Origin: Datisca glomerata
Lineage: Eukaryota > Streptophyta > Magnoliopsida > Cucurbitales > Datiscaceae
DNA length: 64,000 bases
Reading direction: 5' to 3'
Assembly: GCA_003255025.1 (NCBI GenBank)
Contig: QANY01012071.1
Span: 434,001 to 498,000 of the forward strand
The notes below the pieces were generated by a model. The model did not search any database. It saw only the letters and a program-made list of their open reading frames with translations, and had not been told where the DNA came from. Position numbers and translations under genes: made by a program. Each line of letters starts with the position of its first letter. Position 1 is the first letter of the stretch. This document shows, one piece after another, positions 49,501 to 60,990 of this stretch.

Positions 49501-50100
49501 ATGATGAGGAAAAAAAGATTGTAAGTGATGATGTGAAGTTGGTGGAATAGAGATATAAAATTTATTATTTTTAAAAAATGGTGTAAGAACCATTAAGTAA
49601 AATGAAAAAAATATACTTCAATTACATTTCAAGTACTTAACGTTTATTTATTTTTATTATTTTTTGCTTAGAAAAAGATTTAAGTAGTCATAAATGCTAC
49701 TTGAATGGTTTAAATAGTCATAAAAAATTAATTGACACCTTCAAATAGTCACTAGTGTTTGAGTTGTTGATTGATCAAACAAAAAATAACTACTTAAAGG
49801 ATTCAAGTAGTCATAAACAACTACTTGAACCCTTCAAGTAGTCACCTGATTATAAATGTTGATTGACAAAAAAAGTTATTTGAAGAATTCAAGTAGTTAT
49901 AAAAAACTATTTGAGTCCTTTGAGTAGAAGAAAAAACTTCGTTGAAAAATAAATAAAAGAATAAGAAAAATATATTATTAAATTGATTTGACATGTGCAA
50001 TTGTGTATTGAGAAATAAAAGAAAATGATGAGGGAAGAAATAGATTGCAAGTGATGATGTGAAGTTGGTGGAATATGGGTATAAAATTTTTTATTTTGAA
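46552..50100. repeat. ~615-bp satellite, six tandem units containing paired palindromic cores
   Basis: Landmark CTTAACGTTCATTTTTTC recurs with CGTT at 46561, 47162, 47778, 48393, 49024 and 49641, giving periods of 601, 616, 615, 631 and 617 bp. Each unit holds three pairs of ACTACTTGAA/TTCAAGTAGT-type cores separated by CATAAACA-like loops. It then has an AT-rich block (TTGATTTGACATGTGCAATT, GATGTGAAGTTGGTGGAATA, CCTTAAGTAAAATGAAAAAA). Units end ACTTCAATTACACTTCAAGT, carrying the LTR-like terminus TTACA plus its CTTCA target. The last unit lacks one core pair. Minus-strand frames at 46908, 48773 and 49348 (MNVKYLKYIFF...) are repeats of one another, not genes. Confidence 0.9.
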
Positions 50101-50908
50101 AAAATGGTATAAAAATCGTTAAGTAAAATGAAAAAAATATATTTATTAAAAAAAACTCTATATGTAATTTGTAAACAAAAGGGATGAATTTAAGTTAGAT
50201 ATTAGATTTGTGTTTGTTTAGATTAAATGAGTGATTTGTTTTGGTAAAGTGATTGTGATAAAAAAAATTAAAGTCATATTTTTAAGTTAAAATTAAACTC
50301 ATTGATGTCTAAAATAATTATTTTATTTTAAAAATCACAAAACAATTTATTTTTAATAATTATTTAAATAAATTTTCTTCAACACGTCTTTTGATAAAAA
50401 AAATTTAAAAATTATTTGTAAAAAATTATTTTATAAAAGGACTCCGAAACATACAAACGTTTTTATTATTTTTTTATTCTTAGTTCACTTAATTTGAGCT
50501 ATTTAATTATAATCTGACGGTATAGATGTCGAGAATCCAAATCCTTAAGCAGATGGTATGTGACTATGTCATCACCCTCTGCAAAGTTAGAAAACCAACT
50601 CACTAATTTCAATGTGACTCCAGAAAAGTTATGTAACAAAGTTTTAGGGTGTATATATTACTGATCAGACATGAGTATTCAAGTCTTGTGTTAATGAGGT
50701 TCATTTAATATGTACATTTTCATCTGAGAAATTTTTTAGATCATTTTTGTCTAATAAAAAGAGTTCTTTAAAATTGTGTCACTCTTCAATGTCGGAGCAC
50801 TTTTTCCGACACGATATTGAGATTTTTGTTGAATCACTTTAATATATTTGATTAACCCTAACAAATTTATGTAACTCATAACACATTAGTTTAACCTCTG
50901 AACACATT
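50035..50908. repeat. Right copy of the ~900-bp duplication
   Basis: It is homologous to 45602-46508. It starts inside the last satellite unit and ends at CACATTTA, 38 bp short of the LTR-like terminus GGGGTATTACA seen on the left. After that, unrelated sequence begins. Confidence 0.85.
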
Positions 50909-51458
50909 TATTTAATTCGTTCAATATATTGTTGAATCCTATGATATAATACCGGAAAAAACAGCCTCCTCATTGAAAATTTTTCTTTCAAAGTATACTT
51001 TGATGAACAAAGCAGAACAAGGCATTTTTTAAATTTTCAGGGTTTGCATTTATAATACATGTACTTCATATTATATGTTATTAAATGAATTTCAGTTGCT
51101 TTATATGTCTGCAATAAGCTGAAGAAGTAATTTCTGACATCCCTAATGTACTGTACTGTGTAGTATTTGGTATGTGACGTGACTGTTTTTAAGATCATAA
51201 CAAAATTGAACCATTAAATCAGTTTTGTAACTATTCAATGACTCTTAAATGTTATAGTACCAGAGTCATAACAGCGTCATAAAATTAGTCATTATTTGAT
51301 ATTAATTGAAAATCTGTCAGTCAACAATTTTACAAAAATCGAAGTCTACATGTTATTGGTTGTTTGTTTATTATCCAAAAGGTTCACTATTTGCTTCTCT
51401 GAATTTCTCATTTAAAAAATAAAAATAAAAAACTGATTAGAGAAAAGAGATGGATTGT
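50909..51458. other. Intergenic, includes MYBS1 3' UTR
   Basis: AT-rich, with no recognised element. The last ~150-250 bp before 51459 should be the 3' UTR of the minus-strand MYB gene. Confidence 0.5.
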
Positions 51459-53244
51459 TTACTGGTGCATTGTAGGAGGAGCCATAGGATAAGCAAGAGG
51501 CATTACATAAGGGGGATGGTGGCCTGGAGGTAGCATAACGGGAGTCCCAACAGCTGATGCCATATGCCCATGAGGAGCAGCAACCGGATGACCCACAGGC
51601 GTCCCGTAAATGCCTAAACCGGCCATATGAGGCTGTGGCCCCGGGCCGAGTTTCCCTGGCGGCCGAATCGTAGGTGGATTTGATGGGCCTGTGGTGGTTT
51701 GAGTTCCGGTAATAGGTGGTTGATAAGAGGAGAGGTCCCCTCCACCATTGTTGTTGACACTGGTAATGTCATGGATACTTGATCTTCTCCTATCTCTGTT
51801 CATTGAGTTTAAACGGATGAAATACTTTTGAGCATGGCTTGCCACTTGTGTTGGTGTTCTTGATACTACAAAGTTCCTTGAGATACTCCTCCAATCTCCC
51901 TTCCCAAACTTGTCTAGACCCAGCAAAAATAGCCTGAAACAATCAAATTATAATTGGTTTCTTCCCTAATTCTTTCTGCAAAGAAATACTTTCTGTTTCG
52001 CTCAAATGCATAAACATCCATGGTAGTTTGTGTATTTATAATAATAATTTTATCTATAAATGAGTCATATAATTTTTTTTTCCACAAATAACCTCACAGC
52101 TTAGCACTTTTTAAAAAACAAAAAGTGATGCTTGTAGGTGGACACTATTATTTGTCACGTTTTCAATTTTATTTACTTCCACACTATAAGTTGTATAAAT
52201 CAATGATTTATTTTCTTATTATAAAAAGTATGCAAATTGGGTATTTTAAGCGAACAATTATATGGATTTAAGTTATTTGTAGAGAAAATGAAGCTAGTGG
52301 TGTCCGTATAAAACTTGAAACTAAATGTGATGTTCATGTAATTAATATAAACAGTGTGTGAGATATACCCTAAATAGCTTTATGAAGTGTATAAAATAAG
52401 TTTTATGGATCTTAGATGTAAAACTACAATGATGACTAACTCATAACAGTGTTGAGTACTAGAGGCCATGTAGCAGATTAGAGAGCAGAGGTGCCGTGAA
52501 ATTTACCCAACTATTACCTTTAATAAAAAAGAAAGAAAAATTATCCAACCATTTATTCATCTTGATTTTTATTGGTTTTGTTTTTGAGTTGGTGACTTTA
52601 ATTTGAAAATATTAAAAAGGTATTTGTTTCATAATTTAATCTGCCAAGAAAATAATGAACCCACTTCCAATTTTAGGATCTAAGTCAATTTTTAGCAAAG
52701 TTTATGAGAATTAAATGACATCGAATTTGTTACTATTTTCTAATTTAAAAATCCATGTGGACTACTTAATTAAAAAGTAAAATATTGTAACCAAGAAGTT
52801 ACTGAAACTACACTCATACCTGTGCTCTTCCTCTGTCCATGGAATCCCTTTTCTCCTCTCTTGTTCAGCTCTAGACCCACCTTTTCCTCCTTGGCCGGCC
52901 GACTCAAGACCCGACCCGGACAAGGACAACCCAGTTCCATATCCACAATTCGATCTCTTATCTGAAGCTGTTGGTCCCTGAGAATTTGAATTACGATGAT
53001 CTTTATTTGAAGACGAAGCTTCCTCTGTAACATAGTTAGGAATTGGTATTTGCCCTGCTTCAATGGCATTCACATCTTCCACTAGACTTTGGTAATGTTC
53101 CTTCAATTCTTCCAATGTTTTGCTTGGAACCATTTCACTGATTTTCTGCCATTGCTCTTCTGATTCATCTTCTACCCAGTGTATGGCTATGGCATTTTCG
53201 AATGCTTTATCTTCTTCTTTGCTCCAAATAGTTTCATTTGACAT
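51459..53244 (-). CDS. MYBS1: MYBS1-type two-repeat MYB transcription factor (SHAQKYF class)
   Basis: Two exons on the minus strand, 53244-52820 and 51933-51459, joined by an 886-bp GT-AG intron (donor GTATGAG, acceptor TTTCAG). An AG|G Arg codon spans the junction. The product is 299 aa. MYB repeat 1 is at about 4-57 ([15 protein letters not shown], then [12 protein letters not shown] and [12 protein letters not shown]). Repeat 2 is at about 133-183 ([32 protein letters not shown]) with SHAQKYF at 174-180 and the following [10 protein letters not shown]. The linker has [12 protein letters not shown]. The C-terminus is Pro/Gly/His-rich ([21 protein letters not shown]) and ends PPTMHQ, which is closer to Arabidopsis MYBS1 (At1g49010) than to SRM1. 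Relatives bind TATCCA elements and act in sugar and ABA responses. The gene looks intact. Confidence 0.93.
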
Positions 53245-55676
53245 TATGATTTTGGTTTCAAAATGGGGTACGGTTTGATTTGATTGTAGAGCATGGAAAT
53301 GGGGGAAATGTTAGTGAATTTGATTTATTTTTCTGGTTCTTTTTTGTTTTTGGTTATGGCCTTATGGGGGTGTTTGGATTGGGAGAAAATAAGAGAGAGA
53401 GGATGCGTAGGATAGGAAGAGGGGACAGGACGGTGGGGGTGTAGGATAAGGAGTGAAGTGGGTGTGTCAAAAAGAAAAAAGAAAAAAGAAAAGAAAAACA
53501 ATCTAATGGAAAATAAGGACCACTTTGGAATTGAAGGGATGGGTTATTTGTCATGTTTCATTCATTTCAATTATTATGCTTATGAAAAATAAAAACTCTC
53601 TTTCTCTTGCTATAAGTATGTGCTTCTATGTTGATTTGAATTTATGGGAGAGGCAAAATCGCAATCATGAGAGTGAAAAATTGGGGAAGAGGAGGCCCAG
53701 AGAATCTTTCAAGAATAACCATTCTCAGTACCAATCTCAAACCTTCCACGCTCTCCCCTACCCACTTTTCACTTGAAATTATCATGACATAGCAGCTTAA
53801 CTGGTAGATGTTAAGTTTGCTTTCCAACCTCGACAGTTTAATCTGCTTTCACTGAAAATTTACTTGATAAAAAAATGTCATTACTTGCAAATGCTAGAAT
53901 TAATTGATTAAAAACTAAACATTTTATTTATTAGATAAAGCTATTTCACGTATTTGCTCATTACGCGCTGTTGAGACGCTCAGATCAGATGCATCAAGAA
54001 TAACAGACTCTCTCTCTCTCAAGACGTGGCTGATTGTTCACTACTAGTTCAGACCCAAGTTGCACCACATTTGTCATTTATATTTTTAGATACTGTATGA
54101 TTCCATTCTACTTAGCCTTTTATACTTTTGAAGAGAGAGAAAATTAGACTTTTGAGGAGAGAGAGAGAGAGAGAGATAGAGAAGTATTCGCCAATGGGGG
54201 CTTTGACTGTCTTGAGCAAAAGTCTTACTATGTGTAACTTTGATGCAACAAGACTATTAACACTATTGCAGGCAAATTGGTTTAACATCATTGTACAATG
54301 CCCGTCTTGATCTAAATTATTCAATTCTGCGCTCTCAGAAGTTTCCCTACACAAATCAAGATAAGTAGCTGATTTAACACTAATTGAACTTAGGACCTAG
54401 AAAGAGAGTAAGTATAAACCTCTAAATCTAAGATCTTCATCCGTTTGATCAACCTCTTGGGCGTAAGTCATTAATGTCTCTTGCCCTCATCTTTTTTGTA
54501 CTATTCTTGTAGGTTGTCATGCATCATAAGCAAGCAAAGATTTTTCCCAGTGTGCTTTATGCGAGAATATGTGAATAGTCAATGAAATAAGCAAGAAATA
54601 CATATGATTGGAGTTTTTCTTTGCGTTCATAACAATCAAGCAGACAAAAAACAATACTTTATGTTTCAACATACAAAGCTAAATGTCAAAAGGTCATGAT
54701 CAAGCAATGACACGAGATCTTCATTGATTTTTTTTTATCGATGAGATTGAGATTGAACAACATCTTGTTCAAGCACAAAGACCGTCGTGTAATTCAGATA
54801 AAAAAGATGACTATGGCAACATTCAAACCGCTCGAAACAATACGAGTACTCATATTTTCGCATAAATACGTCTCGAAAGTCATGTCCTACCTAGAATAGC
54901 AATTATCTTATTCTATAGTAACAAAAGAACCCATTTAAACAAAGTATCATTATCTATCAGTCAAAGGGTCTCTCCATTATGTTGCAATGAGTTGCCAAAG
55001 ACATTTCATAGGAAGAGGCCCCATAACTCTAGATATCCTAAGATTTAACACTAATTCTTTCCAAAATATTAAATAAATAAAGTTCCATCACCTTCAATTG
55101 TCAATTCCAGCATACAAATTTGGCGTTTAATAAATCTTAGGATAAGATTACTTTCTCTGGCTTAATTTACAAGTTGAGCTTCCCTTTCACTTTCATAAGG
55201 AATTGGACCTTGATAATTTTTTTGAACACATAGAATCTACAAACAAACATAAAGAGATTCTAACTTTCTGGTTTAAAACCAGAACACAGATAGATTACAA
55301 TCTCTGGACAGGAAAATAGAGATGCTTATGGTTCATCTGATTCAATAACGTGTTTCTAGAAAAAAATAAGTTCATGACAAAAACAAAAGTAAAAACAAAG
55401 GACACAAAATTGTTTTTAAAAAAAAAATCAATATCCACAAGCGCGTTTTGCCAGTAGTAAATTTAAGAAGCGTTTCACTATATATTTTTTGAAAAGCTTA
55501 ATTAAAAAAAATCAGTTAGTATTAAACTATATATTTACTTAAATTGTTTTTGGGTAATTATTTATTTGAAAAAAAAAACTAAATCCAACCCACAAACAGG
55601 ACACTAAAGACTAAATCTCAAGGTCTACTAATATCAGCCCAAATCTGGAAATAAATTCAGCAAATGCCTTTTGCAA
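53245..55676. other. MYBS1 upstream region and intergenic DNA
   Basis: 53245-53500 holds the MYBS1 leader/promoter (minus sense), rich in CT on the coding strand, with a GGTGGGGGTGTAGG segment. A (GA)n run lies at 54154-54176. The rest shows no coding domain or recognisable element. Confidence 0.5.
54154..54176. repeat. (GA)n microsatellite
   Basis: A short GA dinucleotide run of about 10 units, in noncoding DNA. Confidence 0.85.
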
Positions 55677-55685
55677 TTGCACTCA

Positions 55686-55911
55686 TTTTTTAGGGTTAGC
55701 ACCGGGTCTACGGAGCGTAGTTCTCCGACTAATCCCGGGGTGCACATGCCCTCGGCAAAGAGTTTCCCGCAAGTGCACCACGGTTAATTCAGAAGATAAA
55801 TCCCTACTCCGATGGCCACGAAATTGCAGCGCCTCAGTTCGAACACTCAACCTGGGGGGAGGGAGAAAAACCCTAAGCCCACGGTGACCAGTTGCGCTAC
55901 ACCCTCGTGGT
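55686..55911 (-). mobile_element. tRNA-derived SINE with 9-bp TSD
   Basis: Read on the minus strand it starts ACCACGAGGGTGTAGCGCAA. A Pol III box A-like site (TGTAGCGCAACTGG) and, about 45 bp on, a box B (GTTCGAACTGAG) resemble a tRNA head. A ~125-bp unrelated body follows, ending CCCGGTGCTAACCC and an A-rich tail (CTAAAAAA). Flanking TTGCACTCA occurs at 55677-55685 and 55912-55920, a clean 9-bp target duplication. The insert is 226 bp. It lies between MYBS1 and the 3' end of the DENN gene. I cannot name the family. Confidence 0.85.
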
Positions 55912-55920
55912 TTGCACTCA

Positions 55921-56611
55921 CTTAAAAGGAAGGTAATTGCATAAATAGCAATAAACTGTGGGAAAAAATTAATGAAGAACTGAAACTAGCAAATATCATG
56001 TCTCTCAGTGTATAGCACTCTAGCTTACTCACTGTTTTTTATGAACGATTCTCCATTTCATGGAAAATACATAAATGATACACCTAATAACCAACACTCA
56101 ACAGTATCAGAATACATAAAACTAAATTATGAGAGCTCTGCCTCCATTCAAACAATACTACAATAAAAGGTCCCTTTAGAATAAAAACATCCAAAAATTC
56201 CAAGTTTCAGTAATATAAGTACCTGCTTGGACGAACTTTGAGTGGTCAAATTTTCATGCATTTTGCAGCAAGTTAACCCAAGTGAGAGATGAGTTTCATT
56301 CCGGAAAAGTATTTGTGATTCCAGCAGATCTATCATTTGTAGCAAGACAAGGTCATAAGAGAAAAAAAGATAATTATCAATTACACGACTTTACAAGGAT
56401 AGAAATGAAGATTCATTAGGCAAATACCTACAATCAAGCTCACTCGTGCAATTCTCCCGATCCATTTAAGAGTATAAAAGGCAAGAAACAATCATGAATG
56501 CTTCAATCCAGTAGCAGAAGAGAACATTCTGCACAAGAGGCTACCTCATGTACATTCTACATCGTCGGGTTGGAATGGAAGATACATTTCCATCTTGCTC
56601 AAAACGGGTTT
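55921..56611. other. Intergenic plus 3' UTR of the DENN gene
   Basis: No coding features. The minus-strand 65-codon frame at 56148-56345 has no family match. The last few hundred bases likely form the 3' UTR of the DENN gene. Confidence 0.5.
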
Positions 56612-59600
56612 TCAGGGAAGGTTCGTTAGTTCATGACTCCCTTGAAGAAGGGCTGCCCTTTGTGGGTTGAGAAGGAGAAGCTGCTGCATATCCTTGGGAA
56701 GTACACTAAAAACAGATAATAGATCACCCTTCAGTTTTTGATAAGCTGTCACAGAGTCTGCATTGCCCTTTCCAGATTGCTGAAGCTGAAAATTGCATCT
56801 AAATCATAAATATTTTTCAACTATTTCCTATACTAGAAAATGATAAAATAGTCGTAGCATAGATGCATCAAATAATTAGTTATGGAAATGTGTTCGTGTT
56901 CAAGTGATAATTACAAAATAAAGCATCAATAAATTATGTAGAGTATGCAAATTTAGGAAGGTTATGGCTACCACAAGCATTATCTTCTCTAGGAGAAGGG
57001 AGGTTTGGGTAGTTCATCGGCCGGTTGGAATGAACTTTATCTTATTAATATCATATCATAACCTAATAGGTTTCATGTATAGAACCTAATAATAAAAATA
57101 ATCATAGTAATTGAAGTGTTTTAAGGCATGCTGAAATTTGTGAGTGGTTCAAAATCTAAAACCCTCCCAGTTCATAGAATGTGCTTCCTTTCATATTTAT
57201 GCAGTCTCACCTACACACTTCCAAACTATACAATGACCTCCATGGAGCAAACAAGTGCGCATTGAAAGTCACCTGACACGCTGGCGTGGTGATATATGAG
57301 TTTAACATGATAAGGACCTTTGACACTGATTTTCATAAATGAAGATGAGAAGAATTGTAAATTTGTAAATTCCACTCAATCTTGAGCATGAGAGACATGG
57401 GGAAATTTACACACTTCCCAGATCACAAAAATAATCAACTCATTATTAATAACTGTAAAATTTATGCTCAATGCTAAAATTCAGATTTTTGAAACTCAAA
57501 CTAATTAATTTATCTAAATATCGATACTTTATAGCCAAATTTTTTTAAGCATTTGAGGTACCTCATTGTTCAACACGCACGTTTGAAATACCTACATTAC
57601 CATACCGACTCGGTACCGCAAAATTTCCCATAGTTAATATAGCTGATCTGTTTTATGTTTAGTTAACCGCTCTTGCTGAGACGTCATTTAGTTGTCTCAT
57701 GTGTTCGCTGATTGTATTTAAAGAACAGATTGCTCTCTTTGAGTGTTAATGAGAAATCATTCTTCATTCAATTCTTGTCTCAGAACTTTCTCTTTCACTG
57801 TTTTCTTTACAAGATCTGAAAGTTATCAGCATCATCAATCATTGGGTACTTCCGTACAATTACTTCCTAATCATTTTATAGCGATCACTTCTATCATAAG
57901 AAAATATCACTACTAATCGCAATCACCTTTATGATCATTGTCATTATCTTCAGAATCACATCAAAGCAATGTCATTTTTTCTCTCAGAAAAATTTCAGCA
58001 AATGTCATACATGTTATTTTCTTTTAACGTGATATAATAAATCGTTTCAAATTTCAATTTGACATTTGTGGATAAAACAAGATTTATTTGGAAACGAACA
58101 GGAATGAGGGGAGAAATTAAACGAGCGGGAATGATAGCTTCAAAAAGTTACCTGTATTTCACCAAGAAGATGTCTTTCAATACCATTGAAGGAATCAACA
58201 GTTTCCAGTTCAGACATTTTAGATATGAACTGTTTTATGTCAGTATTAATTCTTGCCTGCCTCCAGAGTCTATGTTGTTCTTGTTCAGCAACGGCCCGTC
58301 TTCTCTGGAACCATGGCACAAAGTTGGGTCCATTAAGAAACCGCCTGAAAAGTAAAGTAAAACTTCTTGATTCTTGATCTGAACACTACCATAAGTAGAG
58401 AACAACTTCACAGCATGTAATCAAAAAAGAAAAATGTAAAAGGCACTACATAAAAGTGGAACTGCTAATTACCTATAAAGATCCAGCCAATTAGATCTCA
58501 TCCGTTTTGATAAAAACTTCCCTGGGCCTCTGGCTGATAAATTTGCTAGAAATTCATCAGCAACAAATGGAGGGAGAGGAGGAGGATCATCATATGGAGA
58601 AGATCCTTCCGAAGGTATCGTAGTCCTAAAATATGGGCCAAAGGGGGCAAGGAAATTAGTCGTGAGTTCCAAGAAATGTCTACGCAATATTTCATTGTTA
58701 ACAACTGACATTGACTCCTCAACCCTTGGTAACATTCCTGCATCAATAAGCCTATTCAAGATAGACGTGTCTGGCTTGGTTGTTGCAGCATAAGTGCTCC
58801 AAATGGCTTCTTTATGTTCTGTCATGAGGCAAAGAGGACCATCTCTCCTCAACTTCACAGCATTTAACAAATTTGTAGGAGAGAACTTTTTCAAAGTGAG
58901 CTGTTGAAGACCGAATCCTTCTGGTCTACCAAAAGTTCTTCCTGTAGAAGACCTCGAATTGTTGGCAGATCGATTGGAATTGGCAGCAGGGATTCCAACA
59001 GAAACAATGTGGGGGATATTACGAAGAGCTTTTAGGAAGAAGAGGTTTGTTACACCCAAAACCATTGGAGGAAAATCGTCTCCTTCTTGAAGGGTATTCA
59101 ACCGAGCAAACTCTGGGTCATGGATAGTGAAATAAGGCCTGAAATCAACACTACAAAGTAGTGGTGCAACCAAACTTACAAGACCAGCAACAGCCTCACT
59201 ACACTGAGGAGGTGTAGGAGCAATAATGAGAATAGGCTCACCGATTAGTAACAACTCCCACAACACCCAAAGCTGCAGTACTAGACCCCTGAATGTACCA
59301 AAAAGATCTGCATCATGGAAAAGACCCTGAGGTATTGATTGATTAGTGGGAAGTAAAGGAGCCATAGCAGATGCAGACTCTTCAATTGCACTTTCCACGG
59401 GTAAGCTACAAGGAGGTGGTAAATTCACTTCAAGTGAAGCATTCCCAATAGGAAGCTCCATTGGCTTACCGGGTATAGGGGCAGGCCACATTGAAACATA
59501 AGTAGCAATGTGCTCCAAAGCTTTCTTTCCAATATCAAAATACAAAGGACCCATTATTTGTAGTAAAGGTCTAAATACACTGGAGTAAGGACCGTGGGAC

Positions 59601-60079
59601 AAAATTACCACAGACTTCTGCTCTCCACCTCTCCTGAGTCTCTCGTCATGTCTCTGTCGATTAAACACATAACCATATAGGAACTTGGAAACATTATATT
59701 TCTCACTACTTTTTGATCCGTTTAAAACTTTTGAGCCGATGGGCTTTGGAGTAAACTCCTCATCCTCTTTAATATTCTCAACAGAAAACACATTGCCTGG
59801 TTGAGAATTTTCCGGTCTCCGAATACGAAAAAAGAAGATGCAGTCGTGGATGCTAGAGCGGTTCTGATGCTGAGAAACAGAATCAGGGAATGAACTAAAT
59901 GCAATTTCAAGTTCCTCATCATGGGTAAGGCAGTCCGGGGGAAAACACTCTTCAATTACCTGACCCTGTTCTAGATCAAACCTAATAATACAAAAGGCCA
60001 CAACCCATTTCCCCAGAGATTCAGGAACGAGCTTGGGACTAAGTTCCGACTTCAATGAAAACGAAGGTGACCTACTCAT
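56612..60079 (-). CDS. DENN domain protein, DENND6/AVL9-like
   Basis: Three exons on the minus strand: 60079-58473, 58344-58152 and 56785-56612. Introns are 128 and 1,366 bp, both GT-AG, with consistent phases (AG|G across the first). The product is 657 aa. The N-terminal longin/uDENN start is at about 24-46 (KWVVAFCIIRFDLEQG), with AFSSFPDS and CIFFFRIR after it. A core DENN region lies at about 155-360 (VVILSHGPYSSVFRPLL, LWELLLIGEPILIIAPTPPQ, VDFRPYFTIHDPEF, LGVTNLFFLKAL). The tail is helical (WFQRRRAVAEQEQHRLWRQA) and ends in a Leu/Gln-rich segment. DENND6 proteins in animals are exchange factors for Rab GTPases such as Rab14. A Rab-GEF role in membrane traffic here is inferred from the family. 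The start codon is the first in a duplicated 5' segment. Confidence 0.92.
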
Positions 60080-60990
60080 TTTCGGAAACTTCCAAACAGA
60101 ATTTCACCCATACAAATGCCAGACCCCGTAATTTTCAGCCCCTATTTCCACATCCATTATAACATTACTAAAAATTTCATTGGCACACCATGCAGATGTT
60201 GTCTTAGCTGATTACCGTTTTCCGGGGTTCCACCATCAACATTTCAGAAAGACGAAATCACCCCTAACAATCTAAACCAGAAACAAGAAGTGATTGCTGA
60301 TAAACGCCACCCAGATAAGGAAATGATCTTCGGCCTTACAACATTGCTCCTTTTTGGAAACTAAAAATGCTGAAATAGAAGTAGGAAAAAGAAACAAATT
60401 AAATCTCGGTTTCTTAGATATCTAAGACCTCACTGAGTTGACTGATACACAACCCTGCTCATCTAATAGAGGCAAGACCCTGTTCTAGATCAAACCTAAT
60501 AATACAAAAGGCCACAACCCATTTCCCCAGAGATTCAGGAACGAGATTGGGACTAAGTTCCGACTTCACTGAAAACGAAGGTGACCTACTCATTTTCGGA
60601 AACTTCCAAACTGAATTTCACCCATACAAAGGCCAGACCCCGTAATTTCCATCCCCCATTTCCACATCCATTATAACATTACTAAAAATTTCATTCGCAC
60701 ACAATGCAGATGTTGTCTTGGCTAATTACCGTTTTCCGGGGTTCCACCATCAACATTTCAGAAAGACGAAATGACGCCTAACAATCTAAACCAGAAACAA
60801 GAAGTGATCGCTGATAAACACCACCCAGATAAGGAAATGATCTTCGGCCTTACAATATTGCTCCTTTTTGGAAACTAAAAATGCTGAAACAGAAGTAGGT
60901 AAAAGAAACAAATTAAATCTCGGTTTCTTAGATACCTAAAATCTCCCTGAGTTGAGACTGATACATATCCCTGCTCCTCTCATAGAGGCA
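59962..60990 (-). repeat. 514-bp tandem duplication covering the DENN gene start
   Basis: Copy 1 is 59962-60475 and copy 2 is 60476 to about 60990. Both begin GACCCTGTTCTAGATCAAAC and end ...AGAGGCAAG, head to tail without spacer. Differences are scattered substitutions and tiny indels (about 5%). The segment includes the first 39 codons and the upstream leader. The start codons sit at 60079-60077 and 60593-60591, exactly 514 apart. Confidence 0.95.
60459..60593 (-). pseudogene. Truncated duplicate of the DENN gene start (44-codon upstream frame)
   Basis: The duplicated ATG at 60593 opens 39 codons nearly identical to the DENN N-terminus (Leu9 to Val and Lys16 to Asn). It then crosses the duplication junction and ends after LASIR with TGA at 60461-60459. 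In a transcript starting above 60593 and not spliced across this interval, it would be an upstream ORF ending 379 nt before the real ATG. Alternatively, a leader intron may remove it: a good donor (TTCAG|GTAAAA, minus sense) lies near 61095-61107. Confidence 0.8.

Noticed and set aside
46908..49593. Three minus-strand ORFs of 81-86 codons starting MNVKYLKYIFF or similar
   Set aside because: They are the same segment of successive satellite units, AT-rich and Phe/Ile-heavy by composition, so not genes.
40985..49930. CRISPR-like array (short dyad repeats at regular spacing)
   Set aside because: Spacers are themselves repeated, the host is a plant nucleus, there are no cas genes, and each core is a full palindrome with alternating CCC/GGG centres. 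It is a tandem repeat, not a CRISPR.
52762..53069. 99-codon minus-strand frame overlapping the MYBS1 first exon
   Set aside because: It is an out-of-frame shadow. The SANT-domain frame has clear homology and correct splice phase.
55686..55911. A genuine tRNA gene
   Set aside because: Only box A/B-like sites are present. No cloverleaf or acceptor stem can be formed, and TSDs plus an A-rich tail show a SINE.
58546..58746. Secondary minus-strand frames overlapping the DENN exon (also 59722-59955)
   Set aside because: They are out-of-frame shadows of the 536-codon open exon.
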